Below are positions 1-11,129 of a stretch of 64,000 bases of DNA, piece after piece; positions within the stretch are counted from its first letter, which is position 1, and the number at the start of each line of letters is the position of its first letter. The stretch is from contig NC_134360.1 of assembly GCF_048569485.1 (NCBI RefSeq), positions 207,824,664-207,888,663 on the forward strand. The letters are read 5' to 3'. Source of the DNA: Anomaloglossus baeobatrachus (Eukaryota; Chordata; Amphibia; Anura; Aromobatidae). Below the pieces are notes generated by a model that was not told where the DNA came from, did not search any database, and worked only from the letters and a program-made list of their open reading frames with translations. The position numbers and the translations under genes are program-made.

Positions 1-238
1 ACAGAATCTTTCGCTCAATCCCTTCATTAAAGCAAAGTGAATAGGAAGAGCGAAGATGCTTCAGGAAAATGTGCCCCCAAGTCCTCTACATAATTTAGCT
101 TATTGCTTGGGGTTCCAGCAGGTGGACTCCATGTGATCATGATTTTTTTGGGAGACCTTTAACACAGAAGAAGATTGGAGCTGACAACTCCTTTAACTGC
201 ACCAGATTTTCTAAGATCGGGATTGGATAATAGTGTTA
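1..238. other. No recognisable feature
   Basis: AT-rich sequence without a supportable gene or recognised repeat. It ends at the left terminus of the TIR element that begins at 239. Confidence 0.5.
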
Positions 239-797
239 AGGCACCGTCACACGCAAAGACGTATCTAACGATATATCGCCAGGGTCACGGATTAAGTGAC
301 GCACTTCCTGCATCGTTAGCGACGTCGTTGCGTGTGACACCAATGAGCGACCGTTAATGATGGAAAATACTCACCAAATCGTCCATCGTTGACACGTCGT
401 TCATTTTCAAAAAATCGTTGATTGTTGAGGTCGCAGGTTGTTGGTCGTTCCCCAGGCAGCACACATCGCTACGTGTGACACCGCTGGAACGACGAACTAC
501 AGCTTACCTGCGGCCGCCGGCAATGAGGAAGGAAGGAGGTGGGCGGGATTTTACGGCCGCTCATCTCCTCCCCTCCGCTTCTATTGGGCGGCCGCTTAGT
601 GATGCCGCTGTGACGCCGCACGAACCGCCCCCTTAGAAAGGAGGCGGTTCGCTGGCCACAGTGACGTCTCTAGGCAGGTAAGTCCGTGTGACGGCTCAGA
701 ACAATATTGTGCTCCACGGGCAGCGATTTGCCCGTGACACACAAACGTCGGGGGCGGGCATGCTCGCTAGCGATATCGCTGCGTGTGACGGGGCCCT
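239..797 (+). mobile_element. Short non-autonomous TIR DNA element, family A copy 1
   Basis: The ends are inverted repeats: AGGCACCGTCACACGC on the left and, read from the other side, AGGGCCCCGTCACACGC on the right. TA flanks both sides, but the superfamily is not settled. The interior carries a GC-rich segment (about 525-600) with 'ggaaggaggtgggcggga' and 'cctccgcttctattgg' that recurs at 27437-27971 (inverted), 34694-35266 and 59996-60558, which defines one family. There is no transposase frame, so any movement would depend on a transposase encoded elsewhere. Short open frames inside are not coding. Confidence 0.8.
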
Positions 798-1104
798 TAG
801 AGTGATTTTTAGACTCCCCTTCTACTTGCCACATTGACTTTTCTTACTGACACAATAAAATTTCTCCAGATTTTGGCATGAAACCATAATGTCATCAACA
901 GAACCGGACAAAACCAGAAAATGGAGGCCGTAGCATTGCTGCATAGCTGCTTTGGACAAGTTTAGTGAACGCAAGTACTTTGTTTTGCTCTGTGCACTGC
1001 ACACAGAGATCTGTCCGGGGCTGAACATTACTTTTCCTCGACATCATGAAGATTAGTACGGTATATATTACCCATTCCAGCACCTCCCGCTCCCTTGCTC
1101 TCTG

Positions 1105-1275
1105 ACTGTGGCATAATTTGAAGCTTTTGGGCCCCAATGCAAAAACTCCAATCAATCCCCCAACTAGCGAGGGGTTGTAATAGTATGGTTCTTCCCATAT
1201 GGGCCAAGGAGCCCTTTTGAGCCCCTTCAGGCTCTAGGTTCCTGAATAAACCCTGCACCTATAGTTACACCCGTC
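1105..1275 (+). repeat. Interspersed repeat fragment, related to 47645-47825
   Basis: The segment reads 'aatttgaagctttt' then 'gggccccaatgcaaaaa', and ends near 'tatagttacacccgt'. The copy at 47645-47825 has the same order of motifs ('aacttgaagctt', 'ggccccaatacaaaaag', 'gtagttacgccta'). This is seen directly. The family name is unknown to me; a short TIR element with GTAACT-like ends is the simplest reading. Bases 798-1104 and 1276-1745 hold nothing I can assign. Confidence 0.5.
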
Positions 1276-1745
1276 CGGAATGCCATAACACAGGCCTGTT
1301 AATGGCGTGATAACATGGCAAACATCCAAACGCCCACGAGGTGAAGCGACGCCCAGGGGACTAGACCCTCTTATCATTTACATAGGGAACATGTAAGTAA
1401 TAAAACATAGTTTTATACATTCATATTACACAATATTACAACACAGGGATGGGTAGGAAGGGGTTACTAGGCTACACATCCCCCTGCTTGTAGGTCAGAA
1501 CATATATGGGACCTGACAGGTTCCCTTTATGGACCATACCCACTTGGGAAACAGGACTATATTTACATACAGGAAAAAGAGGGCCATATTTCGGGAATGG
1601 AGAGTAGCAGGAACAAACGAGACACAACACTAAATGCAGGAGAACAGCAGCATTTACACTAGGTAAAAAAAAATTACATATTTATGGCAAGTGACAGGTC
1701 CACTTTAAGGAAATAAAATTTACAGAATAGAATCGTTATTGGGGT

Positions 1746-2604
1746 TAAAAAGAACTTGTCGGTTCAAATTTGGTGCTATAATACTGATTACATTAATACC
1801 TTACGTGCAGAAATGCGTTTCTATAATCAGCATTAGAAGTTTTTTGCTGATTAGATTTTGGTGCACAGGGTCTTCTCCTCCCTATCTGTGATTCCCCGGC
1901 CCCTTCACCTGCCTCCAGTCTGTGAATGACCAGGTCCCTGCTGAGATTTCAAAACGAGAAGGAAGGTCATTATCAGACCGGAGGCACTGGGTCTTCTCCT
2001 CCCCGTCTGTGATTTCCGGCCCCTCCGCCTGCCTCCAGTCTGTGAATGACAGGTCACTACTGAGATTTCAAACCAAGAAGGAAGGTCATTATCAGAACAG
2101 AGGCACTGGGTCTTCTCCTCCCCGTCTGTGATTCCCCGTCCCCTCCGCTTCCCTCCAGTCTGTGAATGACAGGTCACTACTGAGATTTCAAACCAAGAAG
2201 GAAGGTCATTATCAGAACATAGGCACTGGGTCTTCTCCTCCCCGTCTGTGATTCCTCGGCCCCTCCGCCTGCCTCCAGTTTGTGAATGACAGGTCACTAC
2301 TGAGATTTCAAACTGAGAAGGAATGTCATTATCAGACTGGAGGCAGGTGGAGGGGCTGGGGAATCACTGACAGGAGGCAGGCGGTGTGAGGGGGGGCTGG
2401 GGAATCACAGACAGGGAGGAGAAGACCCAGTGCACAGTCCGGCCCCTGTGTACCGAAATCTAATTAGCAGAAAACTTCAAATGCTGATAAAAGATGGACA
2501 ACAAAGTGGATTTCTTAACCAAAGGTATCAATTTAATCAGTGTTACAGCACTATGTCATCCATGTTTTTACATTACAAAATCGTGCTAACAGGTTCTCTT
2601 TAAG
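1746..2604. mobile_element. Long inverted-repeat DNA element carrying an internal tandem array
   Basis: Arms of about 150-200 bp face each other. The left arm begins near 'aaagaacttgtcggttc' and the right arm ends with 'gctaacaggttctcttt'. Further in, 'atcagcattagaagttttt' on the left pairs with 'aaaacttcaaatgctgat' on the right, and 'gggtcttctcctccc' pairs with 'gggaggagaagaccc'. The ends belong to the AAAGGGAACCTGTCACC type also seen at 59205-59682. No transposase is present. Confidence 0.7.
1866..2345 (+). repeat. 120-bp tandem repeat, four copies
   Basis: Copies start with 'gggtcttctcctcc' at about 1868, 1989, 2108 and 2228, and each runs to 'aggtcattatcag'. Copies differ at scattered sites. 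The array lies inside the inverted-repeat element 1746-2604, and its unit overlaps that element's arm, so it probably arose by tandem duplication of arm sequence. A 130-residue minus-strand open frame over it is a product of the repeat. Confidence 0.85.
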
Positions 2605-3156
2605 GTAGGGTTAGTGTAAAGGGAAAAAATTGATGTTGGTCCTCGGAGCAACAAATTGAATCCATAGTGTCACTATTTTAGCACTGTAAAGGCACAATGC
2701 CATTGCTCGACTCATTACATTCTACAGTATATATCTTAGGTGTAGTTTACAGTCAGAGGCAGTGTACAGTAAGTTTGTCAGTAAATTACAGTAATGGCTT
2801 CTGCTTGACGAAATGTCTGACTCATGGCTTATTTTTTTTCTACGTGTAACACTTTCCCAACAGTACGTTACATCACTATGCAATATGCAAACAGCTCCCC
2901 ACTTCCCTGAAAAGGCGCGGTTACGTGGAATTTTGTTAATAATCTCCGATCGATAGTCTGTGACATCAAGACTCAGGCATATTTGACGATAATTGCATTT
3001 TAATTTGTGCTTTTTATAAATAGAAAGTAATATAATATGAGCCGTACAAAATAAATTCTCAGGTGCAGAACTATGCCCGTAAATCTGCTGTCACATACTG
3101 CGGAAATCTGGCAGCAAGTTTTCAATTTCCCTGCAGCGCCACCACAGGGAAAAATT
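2605..3156. other. No recognisable feature
   Basis: AT-rich sequence with no supportable gene, array or element ends. Confidence 0.4.
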
Positions 3157-3419
3157 AAAGGGGTTGTCCATTGAAAACAAATTATCAAATGATTACTTGT
3201 TGGTTCGCGGGTATCCCACTATCAATTGGCAGATCGGTGGACATTTACCCCATTACAAAATGGTGCAGCAAGTTGGATGCCGAACCACCGTTCCATTTAT
3301 TCTCTATGGAGCTGCCTGAAAACATTGTGCATAGCGTTACCATGAGATATATCATGATAGTTTAAGCATTGGGAGATCCACAATTTTCAGCTAAGAAAGG
3401 TCCACAATACTGAGGCATA

Positions 3420-4465
3420 TACACTGGGTGCGGACTTATTAGGCAAGTTGTATTTTAGGACTTTTTTTATTATTGATCAACTACTATGTTCTCAATCAAC
3501 CCAAAAGACTCATAAATATCAAAGCTTAATATTTTTGGAAGTTGGAGTGGTTTTTTTTTAGATTTGGCTATCTTAGGAGGATATCGGTTTGTGCGGGTAA
3601 CTATTACTGTGCAGAATTATTAGGCAACTTAATAAAAAAACAAATATATTCCCATCTCACTTGTTTATTTTCACCAAGTAAACCAATATAACTGCACTAA
3701 ATTTAGAAATAAACATTTCTGACATGCAAAAACAAAGCCCAAAAAATTAGTGACCAATATAGCCACCTTTCTTTCTGATGACACTCAGCAGCCGACCATC
3801 CATGGATTCTGTCAGTTGCTTGATCTGTTTACGATCAACATTGCGTGCAGCAGCCACCGCAGCCTCCAGACACTGCTCCGAGAGGTGTACTGTTTTCCCT
3901 TCCTGTAGATCTCACATTTTATGAGGGACCACAGGTTCTCTATGGGGTTCAGGTCAGGTGAACAAGGGGGCCATGTCATTATTTTTTCATCTTTTAGACC
4001 TTTACTGGCCAGCCACGCTGTGGAGTAGTTGGATGCATGTGATAGAGCATTGTCCTGCATGAAAATCATGTTTTTCTTGAACGATACCGACTTCTTCCTG
4101 TACCACTGCTTGAAGAAGTTGTCTTCCAGAAACTGGCAGTAGGTCTGGGAGATGAGCTTCACTCCATCCTCAACCCAAAAAGGTCCCACAAGTTCATCTT
4201 TGATGATACCAGCCCATACCAGTACCCCACCTCCACCTTGCTGGCGTCTGAGTCGGAGTGGAGCTCTCTGCCCTTTACTGATCCAGCCTCTGACCCATCC
4301 ATCTGGCCCATCAAGAGTCACTCTCATTTCATCAGTCCATAAAACCTTTGAAAAATCAGTCTTAAGAGATTTCTTGGCCCAGTGTTGACGTTTTACCTTA
4401 TGTTTCTTGTTCAAAGTTGCTGCTTTTTCAGCCTTCCTTACCTTGGTTAAAAAAACAAACACACA
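3420..4465 (-). mobile_element. Truncated Tc1/mariner element, DD37E-type
   Basis: The retained terminus begins near 3420 with 'cactgggtgcggacttatta', and 'gtgcagaattattaggcaac' at about 3611 repeats part of it as a subterminal motif. The transposase on the minus strand occupies 3747-4462. The opposite terminus and the N-terminal DNA-binding part are missing, so this is a 5'-truncated copy and cannot move by itself. Confidence 0.8.
3747..4462 (-). pseudogene. Tc1/mariner transposase remnant (DD37E)
   Basis: This is the C-terminal two thirds of a DDE transposase, the enzyme that cuts and joins transposon ends. The main open frame (3812-4462) shows the first catalytic Asp in KVLWTDE, the second in MQDNA and the Glu in PDLNPIENLW. 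I count 37 residues between the second Asp and the Glu, the spacing of the DD37E (TRT) group and not the DD34E of classical Tc1. The N-terminal helix-turn-helix region is absent. Near 3860 the reading frame shifts: the expected C-terminus (SMDGRLLSVIRKKGGYIGH then stop) continues in another frame to 3747. Family members run to about 340 residues. It is a fossil. Confidence 0.88.
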
Positions 4466-4877
4466 ACAACTTTACAATGTACTTGTTATAAATATTCACT
4501 CCATTTCAAGAACAGAGGGATTTTTAATTTTGTTGTTTACAGTTCATTGACTAGATTAGCAGTCACCGGTCCAGTCTAAACAGCGGTGGGCAAACATGCG
4601 CTGGGCTTACAGGCTCTTTCCAACAGTGCTTGTAAGTGCTGCACTGAAACTGGCTGGATTATTGGAGTTCACCATTAGCTCTTGATCTCGCCACTTTCAG
4701 TGCAAGTGTGCACTTCTGATGCGGTAGAAGCAAAGCTGACTCTGCTTGCAGCATTGGAGAGCGCACAGTTTGAGTCAGCAGAGCAATGATGATGCTGGTT
4801 TGGACTGTCAATCAGGTTAACCACAGCAGGAAGCTTGTGGAGTGATACATGTCTGCACACGATGAGACAACCCCTTT

Positions 4878-5929
4878 GCTAAACTTGCTTTTGGAACTAT
4901 AGGGAAAAAGAAGGATTGGACATGTTGAATTTTACATGCCCAATCATTTACTTCCACAACAAATACATCTGACTGCAGTCTACTCCCCTGCCCGCAGCAT
5001 CTTTCCTATAGGGGCTTTTGGGAAAAATAGGTGGCAGCTCAGCACTCATTTAAGCCCTTTACAGTGTGTGGTGACCCAAAAAGATGCCAACAACATTTTT
5101 TTTTAGCCTGCAAAGAAGAGGTGATCAGCTAACAAACAAGCTTTTGTTTGGTCGCCTGCAGATCACTGCTATTTATACATGGGCCGATGATCAGCATTCT
5201 TACATTTGGCCTATAAAGAACCTTTATAATTTGGTTCCGAAAAGCAAATCTACCTGCAAAGCCCTCTAACACACTGACTATAGGCATAAATAGACACAAC
5301 ACGTTTTTAAACATTTAGCGCACATCATTTTTATTTTGTACGGATAATTTTGTTTGAACTTTGCAAAATGTAAGTTTAATTTAATCTTCCTCATAACAGT
5401 ATTTCCTCTGCCATCCTCTGGGATGCTAATAAGGGTATAACTGTGGTTGGCAGCCAGATAAGTGAATTATATGTCAGAGAGGCTCGTCAGTCATTCTGTC
5501 AGGAAACAAATACAGATCAGTCTAAGGGGGAAATTACCATTCCTTTTGTGCCAATATTTTGGCATATTTTTGTGGCACACTTTATGTCCGTTCTATTTAT
5601 GCAGTATTTTCATCAAGCTGTAATGCTTCTTCGCCTCGCTCTAAAGTTTTACATTTTGTCCCTTACTATGGGCATAGTTAATAATTTAGCTGGACACACT
5701 TATCAATTTTTTTTATAGACAATTATCTTGGCTATCTCATACATAAATTTGACTCATAATTATTTAGCATATGATTAGTTATGCAGATTCTTGTCATGTC
5801 ACTGCATTGTTACTGTTTTGCTCCTAAAAATCAAAATTTAAATTTGTAACTTGACAGTTCCTTCAATTTTTTGATCCATTAGCCCCTTGATCCCTTTTTT
5901 CTTCCAGACCCATTTGCACCCATCAGAGC
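4878..5929. other. No recognisable feature
   Basis: AT-rich sequence. A 91-residue open frame at 5443-5718 contains hydrophobic stretches, but it has no recognisable domain, no splice context and no coding-like composition. I treat it as chance. Confidence 0.4.
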
Positions 5930-6027
5930 CTAGTCTATTGACTTTTTACACCAGTCACATTTTATTTTGGGGTAGGTACATCGATGATGTACTTATCTTG
6001 TGGGACAGTGATGTTACTTTATTTACT

Positions 6028-7449
6028 AACTAGAAAAATTTCCGGCACTTCCTAATCTCATAGTCTGAACTGGTGCATACTGAAATGACATAAAATATCC
6101 AAAATAGCAGTTGCACTCAAGTAAAGAGAAGGAGAAAAAACAAGCATGTAGATGGTGAATATTGGAATATGAAAATGCATTACTGCCAAGAAAAGATGAA
6201 TACATTTTTTGAAAAATATGAGTTACCGTATTTTTCGGATTATAAGACCCACTTTTCCTCCCAAAAATTATAGAGGAAAATGAGGGGTGCATCTTAAAAT
6301 CTAAATATAGCTTACAGGGAAGGCTGTCTGTGCAGCTCTGTGTGCAGGCGGCAGGGTGTGTGCGGGCGGCCAAGTGCATGTCGCTGCATACATGCGGCCA
6401 GGTGCCTGTCGTTGCCAGCGGCCGGCTGTCTCTCTGTCCCGGCTGCCTCTCTGTGCGGGTGGGCGGCCTGCTGGCTGCTACTCTGTGCGGGCGGACGGCT
6501 GTGCGGACTGCGATGGCTGTCCAGTGAGTGTTTCAGTCTGTCCACAGTCCCAGTTTCAAATGATGGCGCTGGGAGTCAGCGCATGCACAGCTGGAACTTT
6601 TGGATGAGAGCTCCATCTGCGCATGCGCCTCTCAAGCCGCCATCATTTGAACCGGGACTGCGGACAGACTGGGACACTCACCACACCGGCCTGCTCCACC
6701 ACTGACCCGCCTCTACCACTGTCACTGACCTGCCACTGCCGCTGACACCACTGACCCGCCGCTGACACCACTGACCCGCCGCTGCCACTGTCGCTAACAC
6801 CACTGACCCGCTGCTAGCACAGAATCTACTTCCTGTGACCCCGCTCCACCACCGCTGCCACCCCCCTCTGGTAAGTCAACCACGGAGTATAAGACAGACC
6901 CTATTTTTATTTATTTTTTTTACATTTTTTTATCTCTAAATTTGGGGTGCATCTTATAATCCAGCGCATCTTATAAAACGAAAAATACGGTACTTAGCAA
7001 ATAAAGGTAGCCAAATGTACTTGTACCCAGATATCATGTCAAGGTGCGACTCTCATTGAGATTAGGAAGTGCTGGCAATTTTTCTAGTTTGTATTATGGA
7101 GTCATGTCCTTTGTCGCACTCCACCCAGTTATTTCAGGTGTTTTTCGTTTTCCTTTTGCAGGTTCTATTCTAGCCCATGTAAAAGGTCAGTTTTGACAAG
7201 AGAGGTCATAGCATTTAGAGTAGGACCCAGATGAGAGTTACATCTTGACGTGGTTTCTGGGCACAAGTAAATTTAGCCACCTTTACTTGCTAAGTAACGC
7301 ATATTTAAAAAAAAAAATGTTTTCATCTTTTCTTGTCAGTAATGCACATTCATATTCCAATGTTCACCATCTACATCTACATGCTTATTTTTTCTCCTTC
7401 CCTTTACTTGAGTGCAACTGCTATTTTGGATATTGTTACTTTATTTACT
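6028..7449. mobile_element. Insertion in the Penelope-like element with 15-bp target duplication
   Basis: The 15-mer GTTACTTTATTTACT occurs at 6013-6027 and again at 7435-7449, at the exact points where the RT sequence breaks off and resumes, so it is the duplicated target. The insert starts with 'tagaaaaatttccggcactt', whose inverted partner is near 7060-7090. Its right arm (about 7210-7434) is an inverted, diverged copy of sequence at 6097-6223 plus 6993-7056. A younger TA-flanked MITE (6226-6990) interrupts the left arm. The family is unknown; a 15-bp duplication suggests target-primed retrotransposition more than cut-and-paste. Confidence 0.75.
6226..6990. mobile_element. TA-flanked MITE with CCGTATTTTTCGGATTATAAG ends
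   Basis: The element starts CCGTATTTTTCGGATTATAA, ends with 'cgaaaaatacgg', and is bounded by TA on both sides, as expected for Tc1/mariner-type transposition. The inverted paralogue of the host element at about 7262-7300 shows the site without the insert, which confirms both ends. The interior includes a GC-rich segment and a degenerate 'cactgacccgccgctgacac' run (about 6700-6830). A related copy is in SSBP3 intron 3 (58580-59116). It is non-coding; the nested frames here are chance. Confidence 0.85.
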
Positions 7450-8101
7450 GATTTTGTATCAATCCTCAATCACAATAAAATAGGCATATTCTTTACATAT
7501 GAGATTGGAATGAAGTCCGTCATCTTTCTGGACCTTTGGATTATCATTGATGACATCAATAGCAATGTATATCGGAAACCGACTTCTACTACTAGTCTAC
7601 TCCGCTGGAACAGCTGCCATCCTATGCCTCTTAGGGCTGTCATTCCATTGAGGCAGTACCTTAGGACCCGTAGATATTGTTCAAGTGACCAGACCTTTGG
7701 AAGAGAGTGTAGCAATTTATTTGAGAGTTTCAAGTCGAGGGGTTACCCTAAAAAGATACTACATAGGGCATATAATAAAGCAAGATCGACTAACAGTGAT
7801 AGTCTCTTAAATAACACCATGAAGAGATCAAATGATGAGGTCATCAGACTTATTGGTACTTTTGACGCGCAGGCTAAGGGTGTTTCAGAAGTTTTACAGT
7901 GGTACTGGCCAATCCTACAGGCTGACACTGATATCAAGGACAAAATTGGAGAGCATCCTAGGATCACATACAAGAAGGGCCAGAACTTAAGGTGTATACT
8001 CACAGCAAGTGATTTTAGTCCCAGGACACAAATAGGCTACTGAGCAGAGTGGCTCTAATCCGTGTCGTACATATTTTGCAAGTATCGTCCGGAAATGGTA
8101 G

Positions 8102-8990
8102 TGTGGTACCCCTGAGGCTTAAGTCGCCACAGGGTACTGCAGCTCATTTATTCATCTCGGGTCAGGAGAGGGTTAATCACCGTTGTTTCAACATTTACAC
8201 TTTACATACAGCTTAGGAGCCTTCTCACTGGGGAACTGGACTAGGGTAGGCTGGGGGGTGGCCATCAGGAAACATGGGACTTTCCCGGTCACTAGGACAA
8301 CCACCTGGAGGGCGGGTTCCACTTGGGGTAGAAGTAATGAAGCAACCTGGACACTAAGCCAGTCCAGTCAGGACTTCAGTTCTGGCGACACAACACCTTT
8401 TTCTTCTTCTCTTCTTTCACGGGGCCCGAGGCTTGGAACGGGACGCTCAGCCCAGATTCCTCACTCCTGGAGGGGCAACTCTTAGAAAGGAAACTTTCAA
8501 AATACCGGTGGCTACCTCTAACTTAACCGGAATTGGCTGAAGCCCACCACGGCGGTGACCGGTGCCTCCCGGGCAATCTAAAGACAGTGAGTAAAACACC
8601 TGGAACCGCAGCCGCTGACTCAGCCTTTTGATTGCCATCGCCGTTGCCCCACACTTCGGCGCCAACGGCCACTACTCCCCTCATCATCCTCCCCAGGGCC
8701 CGCTCCACCTGTGGGGAGCAGAACCATCTCGGCTGCTACAACCATCCACCCCGGGGGACAGCTACAGCAGCGTCGGCTAATTCCCTAGCCGCGTACCGCA
8801 GGTGGCGTCACGAGACAATCCTCCTCACCCTCATCCACTATTAGCCTCATCCTCTCCGTTCCCTCGTCTATCCCTTTTAGTGTACACCTCGGCGCCACGC
8901 AGCCAGGCAGGGCCACCCATAACATCCCCGGACCCAACATCACCGGCCAGGCAACAAGTAACAGTTAACCCCTGCCCCGCAGGTGCTACA
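8102..8990 (+). mobile_element. Solo LTR (family 1, copy 1)
   Basis: It begins TGTGGTACCCCTGAGG, ends GGTGCTACA, and is flanked on both sides by GTAG (8098-8101 and 8991-8994), a 4-bp target duplication. A second copy with the same layout lies at 46110-46972. No internal genes remain, as expected after recombination between the two LTRs of a provirus-like element. It interrupts the Penelope-like element, so it is the younger of the two. A Ty3/gypsy-like origin is possible from the target length, but not proven. Confidence 0.8.
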
Positions 8991-9539
8991 GTAGAATTCA
9001 TTTTTCCTGTGGATGCTAGAAGATATATGATTAGAGACACTATTGACTGCAAAATGAAGTGGGTGGTTTATGTGAAAGCATGCACATGTCCGAAACTGTA
9101 TGTTGGGAAGACAGTGCAAGAATTCCATAGACATATTTCCAAACATATTAGTTGCATTAACACAAAGGTTGATATGCCCCTGTCTGTACATATGAGAACT
9201 ATACACTCGGACAAGTCTCTTAATTTGAAATTTTGGGGGATCAGGAAGATTTTCCTTTTTTTTCCAGAAAGGGTAATCTATACAAATTATTGTTACAGGA
9301 AGATTCTAAATTAATATTTAGACTAAATTCAAGAGCCCCCCTCTGGTCACAGCTTTTTTATAAGAACATACCTGTCTGATATAACGTAAGTAAAATTAAG
9401 TATAAGATGTTTATTGCCCCTTTTGTTTTTTTACGGACATATAAGGGGAGGCTAGTAGCTTAATGATTTTAATTAGTTGTATTGGGGAGAGTTTACGAAA
9501 GGGATAATATAGGAGACTCAGGTCCGGAACCTATAAGTC

Positions 9540-10270
9540 CACATTATTATTTGTTATTATTTATTATTATAGTGCTATTTATTCCATGGCGCTTTACATG
9601 TGAAAAGGGTATACATAATAGGGACAAGTATAACAATCATAAACATTATAAGGCACAGACTGGTACAGGAGGAGAGAGAGGTCCCTGCCAGCGACGGCTC
9701 ACAGTCTACATGGGATGGGTGAGGATACAGTAGGTGAGGCTAGAGCTGGTGGCGCAGTGGTGTACTGGACTGAGGGTTGCTGCAGGTTGTAGGCTTGTCG
9801 GAAGAAGTCGGTCTTCAGGTTCCTTCTGAAGGTTTCCACAGTGGGCAAGAGTCTGATATGTTGTAGTAGAGCGTTCCAGAGTATGGGGGAGGCACGCGAG
9901 AAATCTTGTAGGCGATTGTGGGAAGAGGAGATGAGTGGGGAGTAGAGAAGGAGATCTTGTGAGGAACTGAGGTTGCGTGCAGGTAAGTACCGGGAGACTA
10001 GGTCACAGATGTAGGGAGGAGACAGGTTGTGGACGGCTTTGTAGGTCATGGTTAGTGTTTTAAACTGGGGTCTTTGGGCAATGGGAAGCCAGTGAAGGGA
10101 TTGGGAGTGGCAAGGCTGGGGAATAGCGAGGGGAGAGGTGGATTAAGCGGGCCGCAGAGTTTAGGATAGATTGGAGGGGTGCAAGAGTATTGGAGGGGAG
10201 GCCATAGAGCAGAAGGTTGCAATACTCCAGGCGCGAGATGATGAGGGCATGCACTAATGTTTTTGCTGAT
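9540..10270 (-). mobile_element. 3' end of an L2/CR1-like LINE
   Basis: On the minus strand two open pieces carry the C-terminal part of a non-LTR reverse transcriptase: ISRLEYCNLLLYGLP and LNSAARLIHLSPRYS (about 10060-10254), then MTYKAVHNLSPPYICDLV and RASPILWNALLQHIRLLP (9699-10049). These match the usual order in L2/CR1-type LINEs. The two pieces are in different frames. The element ends in a short tail with 'gcgccatggaataaatag' followed by ATA-rich repeats (minus strand), the same tail as the fragment at 44045-44112. It is 5'-truncated and inactive. Confidence 0.85.
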
Positions 10271-10382
10271 TCTTGGTTGAGACAGTAATGATCTATAAAT
10301 AAGTTTTCTCTTCTGCTGGTTTTTAATGATCAGGCATTTAATAATAACAATAAATGTTAAGTTTTAATGGATTTGAGTTAGG

Positions 10383-10540
10383 ATATTTCTAGTTGTAGTA
10401 TTGACTTTTGTCTCATCGCTCCAAATCACCCATTTCCAATCTTCTAGTGTCCACTTTTCATAATGTTTTGCAAATTCAAGCCAACACTTCTTATGACAAT
10501 AGTGAATGTGAGGCTTTTTCACTTTTTTTTGGCCTATTGT
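10383..10540 (-). pseudogene. Tc1-type transposase fragment
   Basis: The minus strand translates to a stretch with HYEKWTLEDWKWVIWSDETK, the region around the first catalytic Asp of Tc1-like transposases. Nothing else of the gene is adjacent on this strand. It may derive from the same source family as the + strand fragment at 11130-11285, which holds the region around the second Asp in the opposite orientation. Confidence 0.65.
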
Positions 10541-11129
10541 TCCAGACGTAGCAGAAGATCCCCATAACAGCGTTAGCAGCAGATCCCCTCCATAACAGTG
10601 TCAATGTTTTTCAAGGATCCAAGTGTCCGCCGAGCTGGGTCCGAGCCCCTCAAGCCACCACGATCCCGGATCCGAGCAACCCGACCCACACCGGGGCAGT
10701 ACATATACATTTATGCAACTAAAGTCCGGCTTGCCTCATTGTATGATTTAGTGTACGTTACATTTTTTTAAGTCCTATTAAACTCCATTTGTCTCCTGGT
10801 ACTTTATGGCTTATCCATTTTTTGTGAAATCAAACGGAACACCTGATGGAAGGGCCAAAACATTATAAACGACCTGGGAGTGGAAGTTGTAAATTTTGCT
10901 TACATTTTTAAAAGTATCAAATAAATAAATAATGTGAGAAAAGAAGTGATCATTTCCTAAATGCTTAATTATGATAATGCAAGAAATTCACTGCAAATGA
11001 AATATATATGAGAACTGGCTTTAATGTTTTTAGTACAGATTGATGTTTAAAACTATAATTTTGGTGTAATCATTCATTTTTAGGTAAACAGTGCTAGTTT
11101 ATAATGGATAAAGTTGATATAATAAGAGA
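10541..11129. other. No recognisable feature
   Basis: Mixed AT-rich sequence with a short GC-rich patch at about 10620-10700. I see no gene, array or element ends. Confidence 0.35.

Larger units (their letters stand above)
3157..4877. mobile_element. Probable short TIR element split by a Tc1 insertion
   Basis: The left end 'aaaggggttgtcca' at 3157 and an inverted right end 'gacaacccctttg' near 4877 match the ends of the elements at 44477-44835 and 44836-45482. Between them sits the Tc1-type remnant at 3420-4465. Pairing of the two ends is inferred; they could belong to two different fragments. No coding capacity of its own. Confidence 0.4.
5930..9360 (+). mobile_element. Penelope-like retroelement remnant, split by two insertions
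   Basis: The element copies its RNA into DNA and carries its own nicking enzyme. Reverse-transcriptase sequence occupies about 5930-6027 and resumes at 7450; the catalytic motif YIDD is at 5977-5988, inside FWGRYIDDVLILW. After 7450 come NSNVYRKPTSTTSLLRWNS and RGYPKKILHRAYNKAR, typical of the Penelope-like RT C-terminal part. A GIY-YIG-type nuclease segment (WVVYVKACTCPKLYVGKT) lies at about 9060-9130, and related sequence starts at 8995. Two insertions interrupt it, at 6028-7449 and 8102-8994. The upstream RT fingers are missing. It is an old, broken copy. Assignment to the Penelope-like class is firm; the subclade is not determined. Confidence 0.85.

Noticed and set aside
5443-5718. A 91-residue membrane protein gene
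   Set aside because: Hydrophobic only because of AT-rich composition. No homology recalled and no splice or promoter context.
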